Shown here piece after piece: positions 18,473 to 28,320 of a stretch of 64,000 bases of DNA (its first letter is position 1; each line of letters opens with the position of its first letter). The notes under the pieces are model-generated. The model worked only from the letters and a program-made list of their open reading frames with translations. It was not told the origin of the DNA and did not search any database. The position numbers and the translations under genes were made by a program. Where the stretch lies: positions 1,962,001 through 2,026,000 of the forward strand of contig NC_012526.1 of the NCBI RefSeq assembly GCF_000020685.1, read 5' to 3'. This stretch comes from Deinococcus deserti VCD115. GTDB lineage: Bacteria; Deinococcota; Deinococci; Deinococcales; Deinococcaceae.

Positions 18473-20383
18473 TTACTGGACGGGAACGATATTGTCGATC
18501 TCAGCAGTGCCCTTGTAGCTGGTCTGGGGGTTGAGCCAGCCCTTAAGCTGCACGCGGTAGGTTCCGGCAACCGGGTTGGGGATCACGACTTCCTCGGAGA
18601 TGCTTGCACCTGCGGCGCTGGAGGCGATCGTGTTACCGGCACCGTCGTAGACGTACAGGTCCAGATCGTAGGCGGGGTTGCCCCAGTCGGTCTTGATCTT
18701 CACGGCCGAGGCGCCGGCGGGCACCACAACGTCATGGTTGTGCTCGGAGGCGACGGGCGTGCCGTCCACAGTCGTACCGACCGTGCCCGTCCAGCTGGTC
18801 AGAGGAGAGGTCTGAACGGTGGTGCGGGTGCCGGCGGTGCTGGCGGCCTTCTCGACGGCTGCGTAGGCGTTGGCGTACCCTGCACCGACCTCGTGCTTCT
18901 CAAGCTGACGGATCGTGCCGCTCACGGTGAACATAGGATTGGCAGTGCTGGTTACTGCCTCCAAGACGCCGTCGAGGTTGAGGCTGGGGTTGACTTCGAG
19001 CATCAGGGCTGCAACACCACTCATGTGGGGGGTGGCCATGCTGGTCCCGGAGATCGAGGAGTACATCGGCTCGGGCGTTGTGCCGTTTTTACCCAGGTAG
19101 GGGTCAACAATCGGGCCGCTGGTCGCGCGGGCCGCCACAATGTTCACGCCGGGCAGCACGATGTCGGGGTAGTGGAACTGGTCACCGGGGATACCGCGGC
19201 TGGAAAAGCTCGCCAGTTCTCCGGGGACGCCCTTACGCAGGCGGGGGTTGGCCACGTTCATGGTGTTCTTGGCGTGGCCGGCGCCGACCGAGATCACACA
19301 GGGGCTGGCACTGTAGGGGTTGAGCGTGTTGTTGTTCGGGCCGCTATTGCCGGCAGCGAAGTTGACGATCATGCCGAAGTCGTAGGCGCGCTTGGAAGCG
19401 ATGCTGATGGGGTTGTAGGGCGCGAACTGGCTGCCTGAAGTGCCCCACGAGTTGCTGATGATCCGCACGTTATAGGTTTCGCGCACGTCAGGCTTGAATA
19501 CAAAGTCAAAGCCCTGCAGCGCGTACAGGATGCTGATCGCGTCACCCGCACCCACGCCGACCAGGGTCGCACCAGGGGCCACACCCTTGTACTTGCCGCC
19601 AGCGGACATCTGACCACTGCCGGCGATGGTGCTGGCGACGTGGGTGCCGTGGCCGCTGGTCAGGTCAGAGTTCGGCGTATCCACATACAGTGCGCCACTC
19701 AGGCCAGGAGCAACGATTGGCGCGACGATCTTGACGTTCTTCTTCATGTTGGGGAAGTCGCCGTGGGTGCCGTCCACGCCAGAGTCGATCACGGCCACGC
19801 CGACACCCTTACCGGTAGTCTTGAACGCGGTGCGGGCGACGTCACCCTTGATGTACGCGACGCTCTCGTCCAGGAAGTACTCCAGGGGGCGGTCCTGGTA
19901 GATCGAGAGCAGGCCGTACTGCTGCAGGTTGCTCTGCAGGGTGCTGACCAGTTCGCGGGTAATGGGGGCCTTGACGGCGACCATAGGCAGTTCACCGAAG
20001 GCACCCAGACCGTCACCCAGTTTGATGCCCAGCTTGCTGGTGATGAAATCCACTGCCGGCGTCACGGCGTCGTCGAAGTTGAACGACAGGATCAGGGTGC
20101 CGACCGAGCCGTCGTAGTTGATGCTGGGATCAATCACGGCGTTGGTGGTCGTGGCATTGGCTGCGGGGGTCGAGTACAGCGCGGTGCAGGCGCTCATCGG
20201 GGTGGGTGTGGTGGGAGCTGGTTCAACAATCCTCTTCTTGCCCCCCTTGGACAGGCTGCTGATCTTGCCGGAGTTGGCAGGGGCAGCGCCCTGTTGCGCC
20301 TGAGGACCATTGGCCTGCTGTCCGCACGCAGCGAGGATCATGGTGGCGGAAAGTGTAATGGCGTGAAGTTTCTTGTTCTTCAT
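18473..20383 (-). CDS. Secreted subtilisin-like S8 peptidase, lipoprotein, 636 aa
   Basis: The catalytic triad is complete: D200 in VIDSGVDG, H245 in GHGTHVAS and S448 in SGTSMATPHMSG; the oxyanion Asn lies in FAAGNSGP. The N-terminus has a lipoprotein signal with lipobox LAAC (Cys20), then an inhibitor I9-like propeptide region (about 60-170). A C-terminal pre-peptidase beta domain (about 540-636) precedes the end. The protein would be exported, anchored and self-processed. Deinococci carry many such enzymes for extracellular protein use. ATG 20383 is chosen because AGGGGG lies just upstream and MKNKKL begins the signal peptide; an upstream extension is not protein-like. It is monocistronic. 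Confidence 0.93.
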   Translation of the reverse strand: MKNKKLHAITLSATMILAACGQQANGPQAQQGAAPANSGKISSLSKGGKKRIVEPAPTTPTPMSACTALYSTPAANATTTNAVIDPSINYDGSVGTLILSFNFDDAVTPAVDFITSKLGIKLGDGLGAFGELPMVAVKAPITRELVSTLQSNLQQYGLLSIYQDRPLEYFLDESVAYIKGDVARTAFKTTGKGVGVAVIDSGVDGTHGDFPNMKKNVKIVAPIVAPGLSGALYVDTPNSDLTSGHGTHVASTIAGSGQMSAGGKYKGVAPGATLVGVGAGDAISILYALQGFDFVFKPDVRETYNVRIISNSWGTSGSQFAPYNPISIASKRAYDFGMIVNFAAGNSGPNNNTLNPYSASPCVISVGAGHAKNTMNVANPRLRKGVPGELASFSSRGIPGDQFHYPDIVLPGVNIVAARATSGPIVDPYLGKNGTTPEPMYSSISGTSMATPHMSGVAALMLEVNPSLNLDGVLEAVTSTANPMFTVSGTIRQLEKHEVGAGYANAYAAVEKAASTAGTRTTVQTSPLTSWTGTVGTTVDGTPVASEHNHDVVVPAGASAVKIKTDWGNPAYDLDLYVYDGAGNTIASSAAGASISEEVVIPNPVAGTYRVQLKGWLNPQTSYKGTAEIDNIVPVQ

Positions 20384-20685
20384 GGTGTTCCCCCTGGGTG
20401 CCGTGAGGCGTTGAAGCTTTTTGGTGTGACCCCAAGGTAAAAACCTGCACTCAAAAAAAAGACAAAAACCCGGACGTGGCATCTATAGGGAATCTTTAAT
20501 TTACATACATCCGCTTGACAACGTGTCCAGCACAGGTTTTCCCGCAGCCAATGTTTAGGAACGCGCCAGCAGAGAGTCCTCCAGGGTCAGTGTGATCTGC
20601 CGGCAGTTCAGGGCATCAACCGTGACCTTGCTCAGGCTTCCCCGGGTTCAGCAGGCTCATGCTTCTGCCAGTTCCGGTGGCGTGC

Positions 20686-20691
20686 TAGAAT
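20686..20691 (+). promoter_or_regulatory. Extended -10 TGC-TAGAAT of pyrG
   Basis: This is a TG-containing extended -10. The -35 position holds only TTCTGC. Transcription would start near 20698, about 78 nt before pyrG, so pyrG is not leaderless. Confidence 0.5.
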
Positions 20692-20706
20692 CAAATCCCG
20701 GAGGCC

Positions 20707-20765
20707 GAGCGCCCCGGTTTTTCGTTTTATGCCCCCACTCAACCCGCTCCGGGGGGCAGGCGCTC
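20707..20765 (+). other. Hairpin in the pyrG leader
   Basis: GAGCGCC (20707-20713) pairs with GGCGCTC (20759-20765), and the next bases CCGG can stack against CCGG/GGGG on the right arm after a small bulge. The loop contains the start of the upstream ORF. The stem ends 10 nt before the pyrG ATG, where no Shine-Dalgarno is seen, so folding could affect translation or antitermination. Confidence 0.4.
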
Positions 20766-20775
20766 GCGGTCAGTC

Positions 20776-20779
<4 letters not shown>
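20729..20779 (+). CDS. 16-aa upstream ORF overlapping pyrG start
   Basis: The ORF reads MPPLNPLRGAGARGQS and its TGA (20777-20779) overlaps the pyrG ATG as ATGA. Because pyrG has neither a visible ribosome site nor a leaderless promoter, reinitiation after this ORF is a reasonable way to start it. Whether the peptide is made is not shown by sequence alone. Confidence 0.35.
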
Positions 20780-22446
<1,667 letters not shown>

Positions 22447-22460
22447 GTGATCAGATTAGA

Positions 22461-22492
22461 CCACCCCTGAGAGAAATCTCAGGGGTGGCCTT
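22461..22492 (+). terminator. pyrG terminator
   Basis: A 12-bp stem (22461-22472 with 22477-22488) closed by a GAAA tetraloop is followed by CCTTGTT. Confidence 0.75.
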
Positions 22493-22555
22493 GTTGAGCC
22501 CCGCTGCTGTCCTTGTGAAGGGTGGACTGAGCTCAGGCATGGCCAGCTGATCTGC

Positions 22556-23386
22556 TCAGATTCTTGCTGCACGGAGCTTCTGGCACTGGGGACAGAAATG
22601 GGTCCCGCGCTGCCCCAGCACGATCTTCTCGATGGAGGTGCCGCAGCGTTCGCACGGCTGCCCTTCACGGGCGTACGCACGGTGACTGAACTGGAACAGG
22701 CCACTGACCCCGTCGTGCTGCTGGTAGGTTCCGTCACTCAGGGTGCTGCCGCCGGCTTCGACGGCTGCCGTCATCACCTCGCGGATGGCCTGGTACAGCC
22801 GCCGCGCCTCGTCCGCCTTCAGTCGCGTCTGGGCCGGGTGAATGCGGGCCATCCACAGGCTTTCGTCGGCGTAGATGTTGCCCACTCCGCTGACAGGCTT
22901 CTGGGACAGCAGCCAGGGCTTGACGGCGCCGCACTGGGCCGCGGCCTTCACGAACTCCTGCTCCCGGAAGTCCTCGGACAGCGGCTCGGGGCCCATGCCA
23001 GCCAGTGTAGGCATCGTCTTGTACTCGCCTGGACGCACCACCGCCATCTTGCCGAAGCGGCGCGAGTCGTCGAAGTGCAGTGTGCCTCCGTCGGTGCTCA
23101 GCGTCACCCGGGTGTGCTTGCCTCCCTCCAGACGAAAGCCCCCGGTCATGCCCAGGTGCACGATGAGCTCCAGGTCGTGCGGGTCCTCATCGGCCGCGTC
23201 GGCTGCCACGAGCTGCAGCATCAGGTACTTGCCGCGCCGGCTCAGGCCCCGCACACGCCGGCCCTCGGCAAGGTGGGTATCGCGGTAGCGGTGCGGCGAG
23301 TCATGCTCGACCCGCTGAATCACGCGTCCCTTGAGAAGAGGCTCGATCTTGCGGCGGGTGGTTTCCACTTCCGGCAGTTCCGGCAT
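22556..23386 (-). CDS. mutM: Formamidopyrimidine-DNA glycosylase (Fpg/MutM), 276 aa
   Basis: MutM removes oxidised purines such as 8-oxoguanine and nicks the abasic site. The protein starts MPELPEVETT, giving the catalytic N-terminal Pro2 and Glu3. A helix-two-turn-helix contains the damage-binding Lys/Asn segment (GVGNIYADESLW). The C-terminal zinc finger has C245, C248, C265 and C268. All key residues are intact. The start at 23386 is required by the chemistry; TATGCT lies 6 nt upstream. It shares a 55-bp divergent promoter region with pcp. It is relevant to oxidative damage resistance. Confidence 0.96.
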   Translation of the reverse strand: MPELPEVETTRRKIEPLLKGRVIQRVEHDSPHRYRDTHLAEGRRVRGLSRRGKYLMLQLVAADAADEDPHDLELIVHLGMTGGFRLEGGKHTRVTLSTDGGTLHFDDSRRFGKMAVVRPGEYKTMPTLAGMGPEPLSEDFREQEFVKAAAQCGAVKPWLLSQKPVSGVGNIYADESLWMARIHPAQTRLKADEARRLYQAIREVMTAAVEAGGSTLSDGTYQQHDGVSGLFQFSHRAYAREGQPCERCGTSIEKIVLGQRGTHFCPQCQKLRAARI

Positions 23387-23392
23387 AGGCCG

Positions 23393-23434
23393 AGCATAGC
23401 GGCCCGGCAGGCACCTACACCGTAAGCGTAGACT
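23393..23434. promoter_or_regulatory. Back-to-back leaderless promoters of mutM and pcp
   Basis: On the minus strand TATGCT (23393-23398) is 6 nt from the mutM ATG. On the plus strand TAGACT (23429-23434) is 7 nt from the pcp ATG. The two -35 zones overlap within 55 bp. Confidence 0.5.
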
Positions 23435-23441
23435 CGGGCTC

Positions 23442-24128
23442 ATGTCCACATTGCTTCTGACCGGTTTCGTGCCGTTTCATACCCATCCTGTCAATCCCTC
23501 GGCAGAGGCCGTACAGGCGCTGAACGGCGAGCAGGCCGGTGCGCTGCGCGTCCACTCGGCGCTGCTGCCGGTCGAACCGCGCTCGGCCATGCAGACGCTG
23601 AGCCGACTGATGGATGAACTGCAGCCATCCGGAGTGCTGCTTACCGGGCTCGCAGCGGGCCGGCCGCAGGTCACGCTGGAGCGGGTGGCCGTGAACGTCA
23701 TGGATTTCAGCATTCCCGACAACGCAGGAGGTCAGTACCAGGACACCCCGGTCTGCACCGGGGAGGACGCGCCGGCCGCTTACCTCAGCAGCCTGCCGTT
23801 AAGGCGCATCCTGGCGGCGTGGCACGACATCGGGATTCCCGGGCACATCAGCAACACCGCTGGCCTGTATGTCTGCAACGTCGTGATGTATCACGCGCTG
23901 CATCAGCTCCACCTCAGAGGACGTGCAGAGGTGCCCTGCGGCTTCCTGCATGTGCCGGCCAACCCGCAGGTCGCCCTGAGTGTCGCTGGGGACCGGCCAC
24001 CTCTGCCCTATCTTCCTCAGGAAGAAATTACCCGCGCAGTGCGCACCGCGGCGCAGACCATGGCAGGCCAAAACGAGGTGTGCGGCAGTCAGACCCGGAA
24101 AGAGGCCCCTGCTGGCTTGCTTGTCTGA
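23442..24128 (+). CDS. pcp: Pyroglutamyl-peptidase I, 228 aa
   Basis: This cytoplasmic cysteine peptidase (family C15) removes N-terminal pyroglutamate. The triad is E80 (VTLERVAVN), C145 (YVCNVVMYH) and H170 (FLHVPANP). TGFVPFHTHPVNPS near the start is the family's substrate-binding loop. The C-terminal 20 residues are extra and polar. It is interesting that a glutaminyl cyclase gene, which makes pyroglutamyl N-termini, lies about 25 kb away; no direct link is implied. It is monocistronic. Confidence 0.93.
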   Translation: MSTLLLTGFVPFHTHPVNPSAEAVQALNGEQAGALRVHSALLPVEPRSAMQTLSRLMDELQPSGVLLTGLAAGRPQVTLERVAVNVMDFSIPDNAGGQYQDTPVCTGEDAPAAYLSSLPLRRILAAWHDIGIPGHISNTAGLYVCNVVMYHALHQLHLRGRAEVPCGFLHVPANPQVALSVAGDRPPLPYLPQEEITRAVRTAAQTMAGQNEVCGSQTRKEAPAGLLV

Positions 24129-24198
24129 CGCCCTCAGACTGATCGCCTCTGACTTTTCCGCAGATGACCAGGGAGCGGCGCTTTCATGCTGCCCCAGC

Positions 24199-24498
24199 TT
24201 ATGGAAAAGGCGCCCGGCCTGACTGCCAGCTGCCCTGGGGCCCTCCGGACCAGTGCCAGTCGCCTTCCATGGGGCGGCTACTTAGTGCGGCCTTCACGGC
24301 ATTCAGCGAAACCCGGCGGGCAAAGCGGGTGCGTGCGTGCCATGCGGCCAGCGCACGATCGGGATCAGCGGGCCGCAGTCCCCGCAGTGCTGCGGCCGCC
24401 CGGTTGACTGCCAGATCGAAGAGCGCTGCGGGCACCTCGCCGGAGGGATTCTCGCCCGAAGGATCGGGGGACATGAGAAAAGGACGGTCTTCCGGCAC
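24199..24498 (-). CDS. Hypothetical protein, last gene of the moxR operon, 99 aa
   Basis: I do not recognise this one. It is helical and Ala/Arg-rich with no membrane segment. It follows the 128-aa gene by 23 nt on the same strand, which supports expression. GTG 24498 or ATG 24474 (MSPDPSGENP) could be the start. The C-terminus (GGPQGSWQSGRAPFP) looks unstructured. Confidence 0.45.
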   Translation of the reverse strand: MPEDRPFLMSPDPSGENPSGEVPAALFDLAVNRAAAALRGLRPADPDRALAAWHARTRFARRVSLNAVKAALSSRPMEGDWHWSGGPQGSWQSGRAPFP

Positions 24499-24521
24499 AG
24501 GTCACGCCCCCACGTGCGCCA

Positions 24522-24908
24522 TCAGGCGGTACGCACCCGGGACGCCTGGGCAGCAATCAGGCCAGCAGTCCAGAGCAGTTCCCGGTGGTGTTCGAGCAGC
24601 AGGTCGCGCACAGTCTTGCCGTGCGGCAGCCGGGCAAGCAGCTGCGCCTCGCCCAGCACCGGCAGTACCTCCTGCTCCCACTGGGCCAGCCGGGTCAGGC
24701 CAGCGTCGCCGGGCGGCTGCGGGGTCCCGGCCACTGAAGCTATCTGGGTCCACGCGGTCCGCTTGCTGGACGTAAGACCAGCAACCAGCGCCGCTACACG
24801 TGGGGGGGGCTGGCCATCGGCCAGTGCCAGCGCCGCACGCACCGAGAAATGCGGGCCGTTCATGGCAGATGCAAACAGCGCTGCCAGATCCGAACTGCTC
24901 AGCCTCAT
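24522..24908 (-). CDS. Hypothetical helical protein in the moxR operon, 128 aa
   Basis: No family is recognised. The chain is helical with Leu/Ala-rich amphipathic stretches (VRDLLLEHHRELLWTAGLIA) and no signal peptide. Its ATG overlaps the preceding gene's stop by four bases, so it is co-translated with the membrane protein upstream and probably works with it. Alternatives are a cytoplasmic adaptor or HEAT-like scaffold; the sequence does not decide. Confidence 0.6.
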   Translation of the reverse strand: MRLSSSDLAALFASAMNGPHFSVRAALALADGQPPPRVAALVAGLTSSKRTAWTQIASVAGTPQPPGDAGLTRLAQWEQEVLPVLGEAQLLARLPHGKTVRDLLLEHHRELLWTAGLIAAQASRVRTA

Positions 24909-25441
24909 GGAGTGGGGTGACCGGCCCCGGCGCGGCGGGGCACGAGTTCGAAGGTGTCTCCGCTGCGGGTCAGGCGACCCTGCTCCAGCAGCCGCGTCGT
25001 GACGACGCGGGCCTGCTCGTCATTCAATGGGCTGCTGCGGTTCAGGTCCGCCAGAGTAAAGCGGCCACCCAGGCGGTGCGCGAGGCGCTCGACCATGCGT
25101 TCCTGAATGTCGGGGCGCGGGCCGGTGCTGAGCTGGCGCGCAAACAGGCGCCAGACCAGTACAGCGACCAGCAGACCAGCCAGCAGTTCCAGGGGCAACA
25201 GCCGGGCTGCAAGTGCCGGATCGCCGACCTGCTGGCCAAGCTCGCGCAGGGCAGAGCGGGCCGCCAGCTGCTCCTGGGCTGCGCCGTTGGCTTCGAGCCG
25301 CCGCAGGGCACCACGGGCCCGCAGGTACTGCATCACCCCACCCAGATCACCGCGCACATAGGCAGCGCCATAAGCAATGAGGGCCGCAGACAGCCCTGCG
25401 ACAGCCGGAAGAATCAGGCGGATGGCGTTCACGTCCTGCAT
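24905..25441 (-). CDS. Membrane protein with winged-helix-like tail, 178 aa
   Basis: An N-terminal membrane helix (about residues 8-28) is followed by a helical Arg/Ala/Glu region, a second strongly hydrophobic segment (LLPLELLAGLLVAVLVWRLFA) and a C-terminal basic domain. That domain contains FTLADLNRSSPLNDEQARVV and LLEQGRLTRSGDTFELVPRR, which reads like a winged helix with a beta-hairpin. Function is unknown; the position after the DUF58/transglutaminase gene suggests an envelope role. The stop overlaps the next start (ATGA). Confidence 0.6.
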   Translation of the reverse strand: MQDVNAIRLILPAVAGLSAALIAYGAAYVRGDLGGVMQYLRARGALRRLEANGAAQEQLAARSALRELGQQVGDPALAARLLPLELLAGLLVAVLVWRLFARQLSTGPRPDIQERMVERLAHRLGGRFTLADLNRSSPLNDEQARVVTTRLLEQGRLTRSGDTFELVPRRAGAGHPTP

Positions 25442-25468
25442 GCTACGGCCTGAGGGGAAAATGGACCG

Positions 25469-28318
25469 TTACCTGCTCCCATTGCCTGCGCCTGTACGCC
25501 GTCCCGGGCGGGTCCGCCGAACCGCTGTCCGCAGGGTCAGCAGCGCCGCAGCCGGGTCGCCCGGTGCATACCGCGCCGCGTGGTAGGCCGCCCGCACCTC
25601 GCCGAGCTGTTCGCGCAGATCCGGGTGCCGGTCGGCCACGCGCTCCAGATAGGCGGTGATGGTCTCGCCGGGAGCCCGTGGGAGACCCAGCTTCGCCCCA
25701 AGATCGTGCAGGGCACGCGCTGCCGGATCTCGGGGCCGGGCCTGCGCGCGTTGCACCAGGAGTCCGGGTAAAAAAGCCAGCGCCAGCAGCACCGGGAGCA
25801 CCATCAGATACGGCGCGCTGCCTACCCCTCCCAGCCCGGCGCGGGTCAGCAGGTCGCGCTGCTGGGCTCCGTCATAGCCGACCACCCAGTCATTCCAGCG
25901 GTTCTGGACTGCATCAAACCTGAGCCTGAGCTGCGCGGCTGGGCCGGGTTCCACCGCTGCAGTGGCCTGTGGGCGCGTGAGGGCCGTGCTCAGGTTGGCG
26001 TTGACACGCGCTGGGGCGACCACGGCGGTCGGGTCCACCCGCACCCAGCCCCGGTCCGGCAACCAGACCTCAGTCCAGGCGTGGGCATCCTGCTGGCGCA
26101 CGATCATGTAGCCGCCATCCGGGTTGATCTCGCCGCCCAGGTAGCCGCCCACAATCCGCGCCGGCAGGCCAGCGGCGCGCATCAGGAAGGCAAAGGAACT
26201 GGCGTAATGCTCGCAGAATCCAGTGCGGCTGCCGAACAGGAAGGCGTCCACCCGGTTGACTTCCGGCAGGGTGGGCGGCGAGAGCGTATAGGTAAATTCC
26301 CCCTGGCGCAGATAATTCAGGGCGGCCTCAATGCGCCGTTCCGGGGAGAAATCCTGCCAGCTCTGCGCCAGTGCGCGGGCCCTGGGGCTCTGGCCTTCCG
26401 GCAAAAGCAGGTCGAAGGACAGCCGCTCCCGGTTTTCCGAGACGCCCAGCCGGGCCGGCCGGCTTTCCAGCAGATAGCGCCGCCGTGTTCCCGAGGGCCG
26501 GAAGGTTGCAGCCTGAAAGGAACTGGTCAGAACAGCCCCCTGCGGAACCCGGGTGGGGGCGTCCAGGGCCAGCAGCCAGGGGGACCCGTTGGGCTCCAGT
26601 GTCAGGCTGTAGGTCCACACCGGTCCGGTCGGTTCCACGCTCGGAGGCGGACCCGGCACGCGCACCTGTGTCCAGGTCACCCCGTCGTAGGCCTCAAACA
26701 CCGGACCACGCCAGTAGCGGTGCTCAGGAGCTGGCACCGCGCCCTGAAAGTCGGCCCGGAATGCCACACGGTCGTCCTGGGCCAGATCACTGAATTCCCC
26801 GGCTGTAATCTGGTTGGCCAGCCCGGTCTGGGCGGGTCCTTGCAGGGGCAAGGTCCACAGCGGCCCGTCTGGCCGGGGGAACAACACGAAGAGTGTCACA
26901 GCAACAGGCGCGGCCAGTGCCAGCAGCCGGAGCGCCGGGCGCAGGGTCAGGGTTTTGGGCGGAGGCGCCACCCACAGCGCTGCGGCCGACAGCAGCGCCG
27001 CCACACTGAGCAGGGCATGAAGGGCCGTCAGAGGCCCCTGATCATGAAAAAAATGCGTTGCCGTAACGAACAGGCCCAGCAGCGCCAGCAGCCGCCCGTC
27101 ACGTGGGCTGCGGGTTTCCAGGCTTTTGAGCGCTGCCAGCAGCGCCAGAATGGCGGTGCCGCCGTCTCGCCCCAGCAGGGTGCCGTACTGCGCATTGAGC
27201 GCCACGCCTCCCAGACCAGCCAGCAAACCCAGCAGCCACGCCGGCACCGGAGGCAGGGTCCGCCCCGTGCGCACAGCCGCATATGCCAGCAGCGCGAATG
27301 TCAGCCCGCTGGCCCAGACCGGCAAGCGCAGTACCAGCGGGAAAAGGGCCACCCCCAGGGCCAGCAGTGTGGCCCGCAGGGCCAGCCCGTCAGGCAGCGC
27401 AGGCTTCGGTGACCGCGGAGCCGACACAGGCTGCCCCGGCAGCGGCCTGTAGTGGGCCAGGGCAGTCTGAGCCGCCAGGGCATGGGCCTCGCCGCTGCCC
27501 AGTGGCAGATGCACTCCAGGCAGTTCCAGTGAAAACGGGGACCCTTCGGCCCGGAGCGCCTCGACCCAGGCAGCCATACGGGAGAGCCGGGCCTCGGTCT
27601 CCCCGGCCGTGTCGGTCCAGGCAAGGTGACGGGCCACACCCTGAGGGGCATCTGTTTCCCGGGTCAGCAACTGTCCGGTACGTGCTGCGTGCCGCCAGGA
27701 GATCTGCCGGGGAGAATCCCCCGCCAGGTATGGCCGCAACCCCGAAAAGTCCTCCTGTCCGGGTTGCCGTCTGCGCCCTTCTCCTGACCCAGCACGCTGC
27801 CGCAGGGGCGCAGGCGGCGCGCCCGATTCAGGCAGCGGAAAGACCGTCACGGCCTCCGGCACCTCCAGAGCCCCGCGTAATTCCCATAACCCCAGTGGAT
27901 CAAGGACCGCGACCGGCACGGAGGTCAGCGTCAGCAGGCCACGGGTCGTTGCCGGCACGTACAGCACCGCGCGCGCTGTCTCTCCAGCAGGTACGCGCAG
28001 GGTCGCCTGTGCCAGGATTGCAGCGCCGTTCCGGAGCTCGATCCTCAGCAGTCCGGTGGGTCCGGAGGTATGGGCGCGCACCACAAAAGGCGCGGTCTGT
28101 CCGGCCACGCTGTGTGATGGCGGGTCCAGGTGCACCGTCAGCCCCCGAGCCACCCGGTTCAGTGGCGCAGCCGTCATGATCCACACGCCGCTGAGCAGGA
28201 AGGTCAGGCCATACCCCAGGCTGAGCCCGTAGTTCACGCAGCCGATCAGCGTCAGGACGACCAGCAGCAGAAACCCCAGCCCGAAGCGGGTCGGACGCAA
28301 CGACAGGCCAGTCGTCAT
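25469..28318 (-). CDS. DUF58 and TgpA-type transglutaminase fusion protein, 949 aa
   Basis: Two normally separate proteins are joined. Residues 1-300 have two N-terminal membrane helices and a DUF58 domain with its hallmark GLRPYLAGDSPRQISWRHAA near 200. Residues 310-880 are TgpA-like: several membrane helices, then an external transglutaminase-like domain with C702 (TGFCEHYA), H746 (DAHAWTEVW) and D762 (VRVDPTA), a complete catalytic triad. A further membrane helix and a cytoplasmic DUF4129-like tail end the protein. In other bacteria MoxR, DUF58 and TgpA are neighbours and are thought to work together at the envelope; here the MoxR gene is directly upstream (2 nt). The fusion implies that the two components act in a fixed 1:1 complex. 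Confidence 0.88.
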   Translation of the reverse strand: MTTGLSLRPTRFGLGFLLLVVLTLIGCVNYGLSLGYGLTFLLSGVWIMTAAPLNRVARGLTVHLDPPSHSVAGQTAPFVVRAHTSGPTGLLRIELRNGAAILAQATLRVPAGETARAVLYVPATTRGLLTLTSVPVAVLDPLGLWELRGALEVPEAVTVFPLPESGAPPAPLRQRAGSGEGRRRQPGQEDFSGLRPYLAGDSPRQISWRHAARTGQLLTRETDAPQGVARHLAWTDTAGETEARLSRMAAWVEALRAEGSPFSLELPGVHLPLGSGEAHALAAQTALAHYRPLPGQPVSAPRSPKPALPDGLALRATLLALGVALFPLVLRLPVWASGLTFALLAYAAVRTGRTLPPVPAWLLGLLAGLGGVALNAQYGTLLGRDGGTAILALLAALKSLETRSPRDGRLLALLGLFVTATHFFHDQGPLTALHALLSVAALLSAAALWVAPPPKTLTLRPALRLLALAAPVAVTLFVLFPRPDGPLWTLPLQGPAQTGLANQITAGEFSDLAQDDRVAFRADFQGAVPAPEHRYWRGPVFEAYDGVTWTQVRVPGPPPSVEPTGPVWTYSLTLEPNGSPWLLALDAPTRVPQGAVLTSSFQAATFRPSGTRRRYLLESRPARLGVSENRERLSFDLLLPEGQSPRARALAQSWQDFSPERRIEAALNYLRQGEFTYTLSPPTLPEVNRVDAFLFGSRTGFCEHYASSFAFLMRAAGLPARIVGGYLGGEINPDGGYMIVRQQDAHAWTEVWLPDRGWVRVDPTAVVAPARVNANLSTALTRPQATAAVEPGPAAQLRLRFDAVQNRWNDWVVGYDGAQQRDLLTRAGLGGVGSAPYLMVLPVLLALAFLPGLLVQRAQARPRDPAARALHDLGAKLGLPRAPGETITAYLERVADRHPDLREQLGEVRAAYHAARYAPGDPAAALLTLRTAVRRTRPGRRTGAGNGSR

Positions 28319-28320
28319 GC

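Larger units (their letters stand above)
20384..20775. promoter_or_regulatory. Divergent regulatory region between subtilase and pyrG
   Basis: This 392-bp gap has no ordinary gene. Leftward, TTGTCA (minus strand, near 20516) with a 17-bp spacer to TAAAGA is a weak candidate promoter, giving the subtilase a leader of about 100 nt that contains an A8 tract. Rightward, an extended -10 (TGCTAGAAT, hexamer at 20686-20691) precedes a pyrG leader of about 80 nt. That leader contains a GGGGGG run, a hairpin and a 16-codon upstream ORF, listed separately. Confidence 0.5.

Noticed and set aside
24365..24753. Overlapping minus-strand frames (63 and 83 aa) in the moxR operon tail
   Set aside because: They are Arg/Pro/Gly-rich shadows of the 99-aa and 128-aa genes, which have coupled starts.
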